Shown here: one piece after another, positions 12,153 through 25,560 of the stretch | Numbering within the stretch: the first letter of the stretch is position 1 | Layout of the letters: every line of letters begins with the position of its first letter | Origin: Thinopyrum elongatum | Taxonomy: Eukaryota; Streptophyta; Magnoliopsida; Poales; Poaceae | Direction of reading: 5' to 3' | DNA: 64,000 nucleotides | NCBI GenBank assembly: GCA_011799875.1 | Contig: CM022303.1 | Location: forward strand, 428,467,108-428,531,107 | Position numbers and translations under genes: made by a program | Notes under the pieces: generated by a model | The model's database searches: none | Told to the model about the DNA's origin: nothing | Seen by the model: the letters and a program-made list of their open reading frames with translations, nothing else

Positions 12153-15100
12153 AATTCCTCCACTAATAAGAATTCTGTCCGAGAATTAAGAGGTAGTGTA
12201 AGGGGGAAAGATTTGGCTGCGAAATTCTATCGGATCCTTTTTAGTCTTGGTTGCTCTTCTCGAAGAGGTCAATCCATTACTTGATGTCTTCATCTGTCTG
12301 CTTCAGGTCCCCATGATGAAGTCGGCATCCTTTTTCGGGAATTCCATTGTACTTACGAATAGGAAAGGGGTAACTCGGCAACGGTAGAAGGCTATAAGGG
12401 TAATCGTCGGGGGTTATCCCATGAGTGAACACATGGGTATCTCCGAGTTGGTTAAATGAAACACATCGAGAGCCAAGCAAGAAGGTACAGTAAGAAGTTT
12501 CAAGTAAATAGACAATCGTTCGATGTCTGAAACAAAGTGTGAAGGTGGTCTAGAGCAACGAGAATAAGTATTGCGTCTGATACTAGAATTGATGTTCCCT
12601 CGGAAGGTGGCTGTGAATTACGTATGAGGCCACGCGCGAGGAATAACTTTGGGAAAGGGGGTGTGGCAGGAGAGTCAGGTTTCGATCCTGTGGAATGTGG
12701 GTTATGGCCCACCATGTGGGTTAAAAGTAGGAAGGGCGGTGACGTCTTGCACGATCATGTAAGCAAGGCATGTTGGAGGATAGTTGTCGGTTATGTCAGA
12801 AAAAGCCGGTACAAGGGCGAGGGACAAGAGAACCATTTTCCTGCTCGTTGAACGAGGCGGACCAATAGGCAAATTCTCGTCCATCGGCGGTTACCGGAAT
12901 GTCATCAACAGTAGAAACAGGGTCTCACTGACAGGGTTGTACACCGAGGTGTTTACATAAGCAGTGAATTATTACTGCTTAGATCATATAGATCACAAGA
13001 AAGGTTAATCAGATTAAACAGAACAATGGAAAGGAAAATGTGTTAACCACATACTTCAGGGGTATATCCTTCCCAAGGGCAAGCAGAGCATGATATCCAC
13101 GACAGGATAGAAAATATAAAAAAAAATTGGTAAGGGGAGAGAAATTTCATGTCATTACCCATACAACGGTGTTTGGATAAATGATAAAGAAAAAATTTAG
13201 CATGGTGGTTCAAAGTTTTTATTGAAGATCGTAGTACCACAGACATGCTTCGAGATCACATTGGCAAAGATCAGACTTTGGAACACAAAGAATCCATCAG
13301 GAACAACTATAAGAATAAGTCTTACAATTTCCTCATGGAAGAATGGTTAACCTCGCTAAAAAGGAAACTATAACAATAGGGCTCCGGCCAGGTGTGCTAG
13401 GCATGACACACCTTACGGGTCAAAGACCAATGTTATAACTCTTGGAAATATGTTCCAACCATCATACCTGACCGAGATTCAGATTTGATTGGTGTCAGGA
13501 TACCTCAGACTCAGGATGCCTGAGAAGAAAAAGGGCAACACAAATTGACGAGATGACATTGTAAGATTCTCGGGAAATGAACTATGGAAGCGAGGTTCCG
13601 GAACAAGAGTTCATCATAAACCAATGAGGGGATGAGGAGGTAGCTGATACACTCAGCGACAAATCATCGAGATTTCCAAAAGATGGATTTCCACAATTAA
13701 GTGAACAAGGAGATAACATTTGTCAGATCAAATGATATAATGAGGTATGCTCAAGGAAAACATACTTGATTAATCATTGGTTGACAGGTGTCATGATTTC
13801 GGTTGATATCCCAGAAGGGGTCAAAATGTGGATGATGATCACGACAAATTTGGTCGAGAGGCTCCACGAAGAAGCACATTGAACATCGATGCATCAAGTA
13901 AAAGGACTGATGTAGCGAAAGATTATTGGAACCACATATACGACACAAACTCGGAATCAAGTTTGTGGTTCGAGGTGAAATGATAAGAAGAGGAAATCAA
14001 CGTAAGCTTAGCTTATTGTCGAAAGATGTGCTTCGGGAATAAGGACCGGGTGGCACTGTTAAAATTTAGCACGATAATGATATAGGCGATCAGGCTAGGA
14101 ATGACGAGATTGAGTTCCCAGCAACAATTAACTAGGTGTACTGAATCACAGTGCGGATTCGAGTCACTTGTCAAAGTTCTCGATTGACGGACAATGCAGA
14201 CCGGCGGAGTGACTAAAACAGTGAGAGTATTAGTCAACAATAATTATAAGAGATAGTGCAAAAGACAGGTACTTTAACCTTGTTAAGGAATGGAACCAAA
14301 GGAGAACCATATGGTTGGAACCACGATTGTAAATGACCAGAGCAAAGATATAAGATGAACTTATATCAAGGGGATAATTATTTTTACAAGAAGCTTCCAT
14401 GATAAGTTCCACATCGGTCATGGGCATGAACACCAAGCAAGGTCGACTCCCACTTCTTCAATGTCTAACCTTTCATTCACTCCTCATTCGAAGAAATTGT
14501 ATTGCTGAAAATTTATCTGGTGAAGCACCAGAAGAGTATGACTCGCATAACTTTTGATTTCACACGGATTATGGAAAGCATAGGTGTCAACCTATCGGGA
14601 CATTTACTAATCTATACAACCAGCAACCAAAGCAAGTCGAAAGCAGGATATCGAAGTCAAAGCAGATGGTACAATTTACCGAAGGTAATATGTATCAGGG
14701 GGAATAACTATCAAGGTTATGGGATATGGAGGACACCATCAGATAATGATCCACCAAAAGTTCTGGGGACCGCAAAGGGACGGTTTGGGAGCGGTAATCA
14801 ACAGAAGAATGCAAGCGCGTCAGGTTATGGGATTATAAGATAGTTCGAGGGTTAACTTCAAAAGACTTACGATTCCAAGTGGGGGATCAGAAGCAGACGC
14901 CCCGATCAAAGATGGATAAGTTGAAAAGACTTAGAGGCACAATTGATCACAAGTTGATCGACTGAGAACCAGCTCATGTTCAAAATAACGTCTGAGTCGG
15001 AATGACAAATTCTAGGAATTAATGATGATAGCAAGCAGTCCACATACATAATGAATCAAGGGACTCAAAATGATGGCAACCAAGGAGGTTGATGAGATTA

Positions 15101-15734
15101 CTAGACATTTGGAATTAACCATAATGAAGCAGGTAAGAAGAACCTCAAAAGTAGTAGGTACAGGAGATTCTCGGAAGATGGATAGCATTATGAAATATTT
15201 CAGGAACACAAGAACAACTGGGGATGAACGGATCCCCGTTAATGTGAGGAATTAACCGCAGTGCGAAAGAAGCTGCACAGTGTAGGCTCAAAGGATTCCC
15301 GGATTAATGAGGAGTATTTCGTACATAAAGGAGTAACTGGGAATGAAGAAACAAACGGCAAAGAAGTGTAGTTATTCATAGTGATACGGTGGTAAGAATT
15401 TGCAATGACTAAGGGCACAAGGGTCTCAGGAAACTTCGGGGAGTATCATCAGAATCTTCTGATGAGAAGACGATCATCTGTAGTGAAGGGGCTCTCCGAG
15501 AGGAAGTGGTTACAGATCCTAATGCCAGAGTTAACAAAATCATTTAACCCGAATAGAAGAGAGATCAGAGTCCATAGTATAGACGAGAAATAACCAATAA
15601 TACCACCCAATTGGGACAGGGCCCATAAGCCACAGCCAAGTTAGTAAAAAGTTTAGGTTACTAGACTCAACTTCGGCCAAGGGTTGGAAAGGGGGGGGGG
15701 GGGTTCCTACAGTCAGTCGGCTCTGATACCAACT
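12153..15734 (-). other. LARD internal domain (mirror copy), non-coding
   Basis: This is the mirror of 20427-24063. No frame longer than about 110 codons is present on either strand and none resembles gag or pol. A run of about 13 G lies at 15691-15703 next to the primer site. Confidence 0.8.
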
Positions 15735-17946
15735 TGTAACGCCCCCGGCTCGATCGTGCACTAATCATACACGCAAATGCACACGATCAAGCATAAGGAC
15801 TCACGGGAAGATATCACAACACAACTCTAAAACATAAATAAAGTCAACAAGCTTTATATTACAAGCCAGGGGCCTCGAGGGCTGAATACATAAGCTTGCA
15901 TACAGCGTCAGTGGAGCATCAGATATCTGAGTATAGAATAAAGGAAACACAGATAGGCCTATAAAAGGGGGACAAAGGAAACACTACGATCAAAAGGCGC
16001 AAGCCCCTGCCTGGGACCCTCCGATCCTACTCCTGGTGTCAGTCAACTCATAGTAGAAACCACTCGAGGTGGTAGAAGTAGACGTCTACGGGGCATCTGT
16101 CTCAGGGGCTCTGTCCTCTGGTCACGGCAAACTGATATGGGGAGAAAAGGAAAGCAAAGCAACCGTGAGTACTCCGAAGTACTCAGCAAGCAAGGATCTA
16201 CACTACATATGCAACATTATCAAGGGGGCTGTATATGTGGACTGGGCTGCAGAAATGCCAGAATAGAGAGAAGGCCTAGTCCTATCGAAGACTAGCATCT
16301 TCAGCGGTCTTGCAGCAATAGAAGAGAGTTGATCAACACAGTATAAAGTAGTAGATCGATAAGTCTCAACCTCACCCAGAGATCCTTTCTTGACTCCCTG
16401 CGAGAAAGCAATCCAGAGCCATACAGTCATCAAATCGTCCTGAGAACCCCGGATGAACAGGCTAGCATCAAAAGGTAAAGCAGCAGCAGCAATTCTAATG
16501 CAAGCATGAGAAAATAGAATGGGCGATATCGGGATGATCAAAGGGGGGGCTTGCCTGGTTGCTCGGCGGCAAAGGCAAGGTCGTCAACGGTGGCGTCGGG
16601 CTCCGGAGCTGCGTCGGGGTACCGGGCTATATCGAGAGAGAAGAGGGGAGGAAACAGTATAAATACACAGCAACATATGCCAAACAGAGCAGGCTAAGCT
16701 AACGTGCAGTGCGGGTTGCCTAAAGACATGTCTAAGTCAATTAGTTATTTTAGAAATTTGTTTGGATTATTTATTAGAGTCATGCACTATTCATTTATCT
16801 GAAACAGGCAAAAAGTGCATGTTCAGATGTTTGGACATTTGATGGACGAACGGACGGCGTATTCGGATTCGTCTCGTCGTTCTGAGCAACTTTCATGTCA
16901 AAGTTTTTCGATCCGAGCTACGGTTTATTTTATATGAATTTCTAAAGATTTATTAATTTTCTGGAACTTATTTAATTATTTAATTCTAATTATCTGAAAT
17001 AGTAATTGATGACGTCAGCACGACATCAGGCTGCGTCAGCAATCAACAGTGCAGTTGACGTAGTCAACTGACGTGTGGGTCCCACTGTCATTGAGTTTTA
17101 GGTTATTAACAGATTAGTTTAATTAGCAGGTTAATAAGTTTAATTAAACCAGATTAATTAAGTTAATTAATGATTTAGAAATAATTAGTTAATAACATTT
17201 AATTTTTTTTAACTCAGGGGGGACCCACTGGGCAGTGGCAGCCGGTCAATGAGGGGGTGGGCAGCCGCGAGCGGGTAGCAGAGACGGCGGCGCGGCGCAG
17301 GGGATGCGGCCTGGCGGCCGCGGTCGGCGCCGGCGCGATGCTCAGCAGGGCGGGAGGAGGAGGCGGCGGAGCGCACGCGGGACGGAGCAGTGGGAGGCGG
17401 GCGGCGGCAGTAGGTGGCCGCGGCTGCAGCAGCAGGAGCGGCAGCGAAGCAGCTGCGGCGTAGCACCGCGCGACGCAGGCAGGACAGTGGGAGGGGGAGG
17501 CGGGGGAGAGGAGACTGGGGAGGCAGGGGCGGGCAGACATGAGGGGGGCGGCAGCGGAGCAAGTGCAGCAGAGCACGCGGCCTGGGGGGTGAGCGGGGTC
17601 GAGCGTGGAGTGGCCGTGGCCTGGTCGGCCAGTTCACGCATGGGCGCGGGGCCAGGGCTGCAGCCGACGAGTGCGGACGCGGCCAGGGACAAGAGGAGCA
17701 CGGCCAAGACACGACGACGCGAGCTCGCAGGAGCTCGGGCGCGGGGCGGTTCGGCGGCCTACGGTGAGGAGGAAGAAGAAGGGGGATGAGGAGGGCTCAC
17801 GACGGGGGTAGGGATAGGCAGCATGCTCGGGGAGGCCGGTGGCGCCATGGCGACGAGCAGCAGAGACGAGGCGGAGGACGAGTGGCTCGGGCGCCGTGGC
17901 GGTGCCAAGGCGTTGGTGTGTGCGCCTGCGGTGGAGGGCGAGGTGT
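15735..17946 (-). repeat. LARD 5' LTR, partial (mirror copy)
   Basis: This corresponds to the right-arm 5' LTR. It shares the internal loss of about 1.2 kb relative to the 3' LTR, with the join near 16440. That shared deletion shows both arms derive from the same original LTR and not from two separate insertions. Confidence 0.8.
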
Positions 17947-18153
17947 GAACTACTAACCTCCCCCGGTGACCTAGCCCGCAGCCACCTCCCTCACGATCCC
18001 CACTCCCCACTCCTCCTCCCTCTTCCCGCCCCGTTTCTGGATCGAGGGGCGATCCCTCCCCCGACCGCGCCACGCCGCTGCTCTGGATGGCGGGCTCCCA
18101 GCCGCGAGCGCCCGTCCTCGACGCGCAACCTTCCTTCCCCTCACGCTCCTTCA
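17947..18153. other. Unpaired spacer at the centre of the inverted repeat
   Basis: About 200 bases separate the two arms. They match LTR sequence near 24606-24810 in the 3' LTR, so the fold-back point lies inside the LARD 5' LTR, roughly 540-750 bases from where that LTR should begin. The left-arm LTR copy stops at the motif GAGGTGT and right-arm LTR sequence starts within a few bases. No element end, TSD or filler marks the join, as would be expected of a strand-switch and not of a transposition. Confidence 0.8.
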
Positions 18154-19063
18154 ACACCTCGGCCCTCCACGACGCAGGCGCACACCAACGCCTTGGCACC
18201 GCCACGGCGCCCGAGCCACTCGTCCTCCGCCTCGTCTCTGCTGCTCGTCGCCATGGCGCCACCGGCCTCCCCGAGCATGCTGCCTATCCCTACCGCCGCG
18301 TCGTGAGCCCTCCTCATCCCCCTTCTTCTTCCTCCTACCGTAGGCCGCCGAACCGCCCCGCGCCCGAGCTCCTGCGAGCTCGCGGTCGTCGTGTCTTGGC
18401 CGTGCTCCTCTTGTCCCTGGCCGCGTCCGCACTCGTCGGCTGCAGCCCTGGCCCCGCGCCCATGCGTGAACTGGCCGACCAGGCCACGGCCACTCCACGC
18501 TCGACCCCGCTCACCCCCACGGCCGCGCTGCTCTGCTGCACTTGCTGCCGCTGCCGCCCCCTGCCGATGCTGCCCGCCCCTGCCTCGCGCCCATGCTGCC
18601 GTCGCCGCCGCCTGCGCCCGCACGCCCACTGTCCTGCCTGCGTTCGCCGGTGCTACGCCGCAGCTGCTTCTGCTGCCGCTCCTGCTGCTGCAGCCGCGGC
18701 CACCTACTGCCGCCGCCGCCTCCCACTGCTGCCGCCCGCGTGCGCTCGCCGCCGCCTGCCTCCCGCGCCTGCATGAGCATCGCGCCGGCGCCGACCGCGG
18801 CCGCCAGGCCGCATCCCCTGCGCCGCGCCGGCCGGCCTCTGCGGTGACCGCGCGCGCGTGCGCCACCCCCCTGCATTGACCCGGCTGGGCCACTGCCCAG
18901 TGGGTCCGGCCCTGAGTTAAAAAAAAATTAAATGTTAATTAACTAATTAATTACTAAATCATTAATTAACTTAATTAATCTGGTTTAATTAAACTTAATT
19001 AACCTGCTAATTAAACTAATCTGTTAATTAACCTAAACAGTCAATGACAGTGGGACCCACACG

Positions 19064-19126
19064 TCAGTTGACTACGTCAACTGCACTGTTGATTGCTGAC
19101 GTCAGCCTGATGTCGTGCTGACGTCA
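19064..19126 (+). promoter_or_regulatory. W-box palindrome plus paired TGACGTCA sites in the 5' LTR
   Basis: The palindrome AGTTGACTACGTCAACT contains opposed TTGAC W-box cores (WRKY type). It is followed by TGACGTCA at 19097-19104 and again at 19119-19126, palindromic bZIP/CRE-type sites 22 bases apart. Function is inferred from motif identity only. Confidence 0.5.
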
Positions 19127-19478
19127 TCAATTACTATTTCAGATAATTAGAATTTAAATAATTAAATAAGTTCCAGAAAATTAATAAATCTTTAGAAATT
19201 CATATAAAATAAACCGTAGCTCGGATCGAAAAACTTTGTACATGAAAGTTGCTCAGAACGACGAGACGAATCCGAATACGCCGTCCGTTCGTCCATCAAA
19301 TGTCCCAAACTATCTGAACATGCAACTTTTTGCCTGTTTCAGATAAATGAATAGTGCATGACTCTAATAAAATAAATCCAAACAAATTTCTAAAATAACT
19401 AATTGACTTAGACATGTCTTTAGGCAACCCTGCACTGCACGTTAGCTTAGCCTGCTCTGTTTGGCATATGTTGCTGTG

Positions 19479-19486
19479 TATTTATA
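19479..19486 (-). promoter_or_regulatory. TATAAATA box, antisense in the 5' LTR
   Basis: The motif reads TATAAATA on the minus strand inside GTATAAATACAC. The same site is in the 3' LTR at 26135-26142. On the sense strand it reads TATTTATA, a weaker TATA word. Confidence 0.35.
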
Positions 19487-20429
19487 CTGTTTCCTCCCCC
19501 TCTTCTCTCTCGATATAGCCCGGTACCGACGCAGCTCCGGAGCCCGACGCCACCGTTGACGACCTTGCCTTTGCCGCCGAGCAACCAGGCAAGCCCCCCC
19601 TTTGATCATCCCGATATCGCCCATTCTATTTTCTCATGCTTGCATTAGAATTGCTGCTGCTGCTTTACCTATTTTGATGCATAGCCTGTTCATCCAGGGG
19701 TTCTCAGGACGAGGTTGATGACTGTATGGCTCTGGGATTGCTTTCTCGCAGGGAGTCAAGAAAGGATCTCTGGGTGAGGTTGAGACTTATCGATACTACT
19801 ACTTTATACTGTGTTGATCAACTCTCTTCTATTGCTGCAAGACCGCTGAAGATGCTAGTCTTCGATAGGACTAGGCCTTCTCTCTATTCTGGCATTTCTG
19901 CAGCCCAGTCCACATATACAGCCTCCCCTTGATAATGTTGCATATGTAGTGTAGATCCTTGCTTGCTGAGTACTTCGGAGTACTCACGGTTGCTTTGCTT
20001 TCCTTTTCTCCCCATATCAGTTTGCCGTGACCAGAGGACAGAGCCCCTGAGACAGATGCCCCGTAGACGTCTACTTCTACCACCTCGAGTGGTTTCTACT
20101 ATGAGTTGACTGACGACCAGGAGTAGGATCGGAGGGTCCCAGGCAGGGGGCTTGCGCCTTTTGATCGTAGTGTTTCCTTTGTCCCACCTTTTATAGGCCT
20201 ATCTGTGTTTTCCTTTATATCTATACTCAGATATCTGATGCTTCCACTGACGCTTGTATGCAAGCTTATGTATTCGAGCCCTCGAGGCCCCTGGCTTGTA
20301 ATATAAAGCTTGTATGACTTTATTTATGTTTTAGAGTTGTGTTGTGATATCTTCCCGTGAGTCCTTATGCTTGATCGTGTGCATTTGCGTGTATGATTAG
20401 TGCACGATCGAGCCGGGGGCGTTACAAGT

Positions 20430-20442
20430 TGGTATCAGAGCC
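20430..20442 (+). other. LARD primer-binding site (initiator Met-tRNA)
   Basis: TGGTATCAGAGCC starts three bases after the LTR end. It is the standard complement of plant initiator methionine tRNA and primes minus-strand DNA synthesis. Just downstream, 20458-20470 is a run of 13 C. Confidence 0.9.
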
Positions 20443-23400
20443 GACTGACTGTAGGAACCCCCCCCCCCCCTTTCCAACTCCTTGGCCGAAGTTGAGTCTA
20501 GTAACCTAAAACTTTTTTACTAACTTGGCTGTGTGGCTTATGGGCCCTCGTCGCCAATTGGGTGGTATTAGGATCTTTTATTTCTCGTCTATACTATGGG
20601 ACTCTGATCTCTCTTCTATTCGGGTTAAATGATTTTGTTAACTCTGGCATTAGGATCTCGTAACCACTTCCTCTCGGAGAGCCCCTTCACTACAGATGAT
20701 CGTCTTCTTCATCAGAAGATTCTGATGATACTCCCCGAAGTTTCCTGAGACCCTTGTGCCCTTAGTCATTGCAAATTCTTACCACCGGTAATCACTATGA
20801 ATAACTACACTTCTTTGCCGTTTGTATCTTCATTCCCAGTTACTCCTTTATGTACGAAATACTCCTCATTAATCCGGGAATCCTTTGAGCCTACTACTGT
20901 GCAGCTTCTTTCGCACTGCGGTTAATTCCTCACATTAACGGGGATCCGTTCATCCCCAGTTGTTCTTGTGTTCCTGAAATATTTCATAATGCTATCCGAT
21001 CTTCCGAGAATCTCCTGTAGCCTACTACTTTTGAGGTTCTTCTTACCTGCTTTCATTATGGTTAATTCCAAATGTCTAGTAATCTCATCAACCTCCTTGG
21101 TTGCCATCATTTTGAGTCCCTTGATTCATTATGTATGTGACTGCTTGCTATCATCAATTAATTCCTAGAATTTGTCATTCCGACTCAGACGTTATTTTGA
21201 ACATGAGCTGGTTCTCAGTCGATCAACTTGTGATCAATTGTGCCTCTAAGTCTTTTCAACTTATCCATCTTTGATCGGGGCGTCTGCTTCTGATCCCCCG
21301 ACTTGGAAATCGTAAGTCTTTTGAAGTTAACCCTCGAACTATTCTTATAATCCCATAACCTGACGCGCTTGCATTCTTCTGATTGAGTACCGATACTCCC
21401 AAACGCGTCCCTTTGCGGTCCACCAGAACTTTTGGTGGATCATTATCTGATGGTGTCCTCCATATCCCATAACCTTGATAGTTATTCCCCCTGATACATA
21501 TTACCTTCGGTAAATTGTACCATCTGCTTTGACTTCGATATCCTGCTTTCGACTTGCTTTGGTTGCTGGTTGTATAGATTCGTAAAATTGTCCCGATAGG
21601 TTGAACCTATGCTTTCCATAATCCGTGTGAAATCAAAAGTTATGCGAGTCATACTCTTCTGGTGCTTCACCAGATAAATTTTCAGCAATACAATTTCTTC
21701 GAGATGAGGAGTGAATGAAAGGTTAGACATTGAAGAAGTGGGAGTCGACCTTGAACTTGGTGTTCATGCCCATGGAACCGATGTGGAACTTATCATGGAA
21801 GCTTCTTGTAAAAATAATTATCCCCTTGATATAAGTTCATCTTATATCTTTGCTCTGGTCATTTACAATCGTGGTTCCAACCATATGGTTCTCCTTTGGT
21901 TCCATTCCTTAAACAAGTTAAAGTACCTGTCTTTTGCACTATCTCTTATGAATTATTGTTGGACTAATACTCTCACTGTTTTAGTCACTCCGCCGGTCTG
22001 CATTGTCCGTCAATCGAGAACTTTGACAAGTGACTCGAATCCGCACTGTGATTCAGTACACCTAGTTAATTGTTGCTGGGAACTCAATCTCGTCATTCCT
22101 AGCCTGATCGCCTATATCATTATCGTGCTAAATTTTAACAGTGCCACCCGGTCCTTATTCCCGAAGCACATCTTTCGACAATAAGCTAAGCTTACGTTGA
22201 TTTCCTCGTCTTATCATTTCACCTCGAACCACAAACTTGATTCCGAGTTTGTGTCGTATATGTGGTTCCAATAATCTTTCGCTACATCAGTCCTTTTACT
22301 TGATGCAGTCGATGTTCAATTGCTTCTTCGTGGAGCCTCTCGACCAAATTTGTCGTGATCATCATCCACATTTTGACCCCTTCTGGGATATCAACCGAAA
22401 TCATGACACCTGTCAACCAATGATTAATCAAGTATGTTTTCCTTGAGCATACCTCATTATATCATTTGATCTGACAAATGTTATCTCCTTGTTCACTTAA
22501 TTGTGGAAATCCATCTTTTGGAAATCTCGATGAATTGTCGCTGAGTGTATCAGCTACCTCCTCATCCCCTCATTGGTTTATGATGAACTCTTGTTCCGGA
22601 ACTCGCTTCCATAGTTCATTTCCCGAGAATCTTACAATGTCATCTCGTCAATTTGTGTTGCCCCTTTTTCTTCTCAGGCATCCTGAGTCTGAGGTATCCT
22701 GACACCAATCAAATCTGAATCTCGGTCAGGTATGATGGTTGGAACATATTTCCAAGAGTTATAACATTGGTCTTTGACCCGGTAAGGTGGTGTCATGCCT
22801 AGCACACCTGGCCGGAGGCCCTATTGTTATAGTTTCCTTTTTAGCGAGGTTAACCATTCTTCCATGAGGAAATTGTAAGACTTATTCTATAAGTTGTTCC
22901 TGATGGATTCTTTGTGTATCCAAAGTCTGATCTTTGCCAATGTGATCTCGAAGCATGTCTGTGGTACTACGATCTTCAATAAAAACATTTGAAGCACCAT
23001 GCTAAATTTTTCTTTATCATTTATCCAAACACCGTTGTATGGGTAATGACATGAAATTTCTCTCCCCTTACCAATTTTTTTTTATATTTTCTATCCTGTC
23101 GTGGATATCATGCTCTGCTTGCCCTTGGGAAGGATATACCCCTGAAGTATGTGGTTAAACACATTTTCCTTTCCATTGTTCTGTTTAATCTGATTAACCT
23201 TTCTTGTGATCTATATGATCTAAGCAGTAATAATTCACTGCTTATGTAAACACCTCGGTGTACAACCCTGTCAGTGAGACCCTGTTTCTACTGTTGATGA
23301 CATTCCGGTAACCGCCGATGGACGAGAACTTTGCCTATTGGTCCGCCTCGTTCAACGAGCAGGAAAATGGTTCTCTTGTCCCTCGCCCTTGGTACCGATG

Positions 23401-24050
23401 CTGTTTCTGACATAACCGACAGACTATCCTCCAACATGCCTTGCTTACATGATCGTGCAAGACGTCACCGCCCTTCCTACTTTTAACCCACATGGTGGGC
23501 CATAACCCACAGTTCCACAGGATCGAAACCTGACTCTCCTGCACACCCCCTGTTCCCAAAGTTATTCCTCGCGCGTGGCCTCATACGTAATTCACGAGCC
23601 ACCTTCCGAGGGAACATCAATTCTAGTATCAGACGCAATACTTATTCTCGTTGCTCTAGACCACCTTCACACTTTGTTTCAGACATCGAACGATTGTCTA
23701 TTTACTTGAAACTTCTTACTGTACCTTCTTGCTTGGCTCTCGATGTGTTTCATTTAACCAACTCGAGAGATACCCATGTGTTCACTCATGGGATAACCCC
23801 CGACGATTACCCCTTATAGCCTTCTACCGTTGCCGAGTTACCCCTTTCCTATTCGTAAGTACAATGGAATTCCCGAAGAAAGGATGCCGACTTCATCATG
23901 GGGACCTGAAGCAGACAGATGAAGACATCAATGTAATGGATTGACCTCTTCGAGAAGAGCAACCAAGACTAAAAAGGATCCGATAGAATTTCGCAGCCAA
24001 ATCTTTCCCCCTTACACTACCTCTTAATTCTCGGGACGAGAATTCTTATT

Positions 24051-24063
24051 AGTGGAGGAGATT
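24051..24063 (+). other. LARD polypurine tract
   Basis: AGTGGAGGAGATT immediately precedes the 3' LTR and is preceded by TCGGGACGAGAATTC. The same arrangement (TCGAGGACGAGATTC, then a G-rich tract) precedes the chromovirus LTR at 40961, linking the two families. Confidence 0.75.
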
Positions 24064-25560
24064 TGTAACACCCCCAGTGGTTGGCTACAGTAATCCCCTT
24101 TAGATAATGCCATGTCATCATGATTAACAGTGCCTAAACATCATTTGGATCATATCCCTTTTCAAATGCAAATCCAATTGGAAATTCATACTAAAAGTGA
24201 AAATAAAAGTTGTCCAAACTCAGAAACCAAAATGTTCAATAAATAGCAAATATTCCAGAGACTATTCTAAAATTGTAACCAACAATTAATAAATTAATCA
24301 GGTGGCTCTAGCATTACCAAAACAGCAAGGTTTAATACATTTTATTATCATAAAACTGTGTTAACTCCAATTGTCTCCAAACCAATTTTTGATAGTAGTA
24401 GATAATGCCTAGCATTTAATGGAACAAGTGCCATATTTTACAAAAGTCATTTTGAGCCTAACTATTTACAAAACTGAAAGTAAGAATAAATAAAAAGAAA
24501 AAGGAAACAGAAAAGCTAAAACAAAATGAAAGAAAAACAGACCCCCCCCCCGACTGGGCCAATCGGCCTAGCTGGCCTCCTGATCCAGCCGGCCCAACCC
24601 CCCCTCTACTAACCTCCCCCGGTGACCTAGCCCGCAGCCACCTCCCTCACGATCCCCACTCCCCACTCCTCCTTCCTCTCCCCGCCCCGTTTCTGGATCG
24701 AGGGGCGATCCACCCCCGACCGCGCCACGCCGCCGCTCCGGATGGCGGGCTCCCAGCCGCGAGCGCCCGTCCTCGACGCCCGACCTTCCTTCCCCTCACG
24801 CTCCTTCAACACCTCGGCCCTCCACGATGCAGGCGCACACCAACGCCTTGGCACCGCAGCAGCGCCCGAGCCACTCGTCCTCCGCCTCGTCTCTGCTGCT
24901 CGTCGCCATGGCGCCACCGGCCTCCCCGAGCATGCTGCCTATCCCTACCGCCGTGTCGTGAGCCCTCCTCATCCCCCTTCTTCTTCCTCCTACCATAGGC
25001 CGCCGAACCACCCCGCGCCCGAGCTCCTGCGAGCTCGTGGTCATCGTGTCTTGGCCGTGCTCCTCGCGTCCCTGGCCGCGTCCGCACCCGTCGGCTGCAG
25101 CCCTGGTCGCGCGCCCGTGCGTGAACTGGCCGACCTGGCCACGGCCACTCCCCGCTCGACCCCGCTCACCCCCCACGGCCGCGCTGCTCTGCTGCACTTG
25201 CTGCCGCTGCCGCCCCCTGCCGATGCTGCCCGCCGCTGCCTCGCGCCCCTGCTGCCGTCGCCTGCGCCCGCACGCCCGCTGTCCTGCCTGCGTTCGCCGC
25301 TGCTACACCGCAACTGCTTCTGCTGCCGCTCCTGCTGCTGCAGCCGCGGCCGCCTACTGCCGCCGCCGCCTCCCACTGCTGCCGCCCGCTGCCGCCTGCC
25401 TCCCGTGCCCGCGCGAGCGTCGCGCCGGCCCCGACCGCGGCCGCCAGGCCGCATCCCCTGCGCCGCGCTGCGCCGGCCTCTGCGGTGACCGCGCGCGCGT
25501 GCGCCACCCCCCCTGCATTGACCCGGCTGGGCCACTGCCCAATGGGTCCGGCCCTGAGTT

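Larger units (their letters stand above)
1..17946. repeat. Left arm of an 18-kb inverted repeat
   Basis: This whole stretch is the reverse complement of 18154-36298 with the same element order mirrored. Matching landmarks are the CACTA end (2562 versus 33712), the LARD outer end (7944 versus 28255), the LTR/internal borders (12152 versus 24064 and 15735 versus 20426) and the edge at the window start (1 versus 36298). The left arm is about 200 bases shorter in total. Differences I checked by eye are mostly one- or two-base insertions and deletions, which explains why long reading frames of the right arm are shattered here. The arm may continue before base 1. It should be read as a degraded second view of the right arm, not as independent loci. 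Confidence 0.93.
7944..17946 (-). mobile_element. LARD retrotransposon (mirror copy), truncated at the fold-back
   Basis: This is the mirror of 17950-28255. It holds a complete 3' LTR, an internal domain without coding capacity and a 5' LTR that is cut at 17946 by the centre of the inverted repeat. The Met-tRNA primer-site complement (GGCTCTGATACCA) is at 15719-15731. Small indels relative to the right arm are frequent throughout. Confidence 0.85.
17950..20426 (+). repeat. LARD 5' LTR (5' end missing, internal deletion)
   Basis: It aligns with 24606-28255 of the 3' LTR and ends GGGGGCGTTACA at 20426. The first 540 or so bases are absent at the fold-back. Relative to the 3' LTR it lacks about 1.19 kb (26347-27531) near 19692, where a few unmatched bases sit at the join. 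The remaining sequence is a close match, suggesting a fairly recent insertion. Confidence 0.85.
20427..24063 (+). other. LARD internal domain, non-coding
   Basis: This 3.6-kb stretch lies between primer site and PPT. The longest frame is about 157 codons (21711-22184) and has no retroviral motif, and stop codons are frequent in all frames. A related but much more decayed version occurs at about 43441-46283. Shared blocks include the zones around 22449-22560 and 22612-22740, which align with about 44660-44760 and 45241-45400. Conservation without coding would fit packaging or dimerisation roles, which is inference. Confidence 0.75.

Noticed and set aside
18087..18893. ORFs of 229 and 250 codons near the palindrome centre
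   Set aside because: GC-rich LTR block of the 5' LTR; overlapping on both strands.
20430..20442. tRNA gene
   Set aside because: Only the 13-base primer-site complement of a tRNA end is present; no cloverleaf follows.
21711..22184. 157-codon ORF in the LARD interior
   Set aside because: No domain, not open in the mirror copy and not conserved in the related stretch at 43441-46283.
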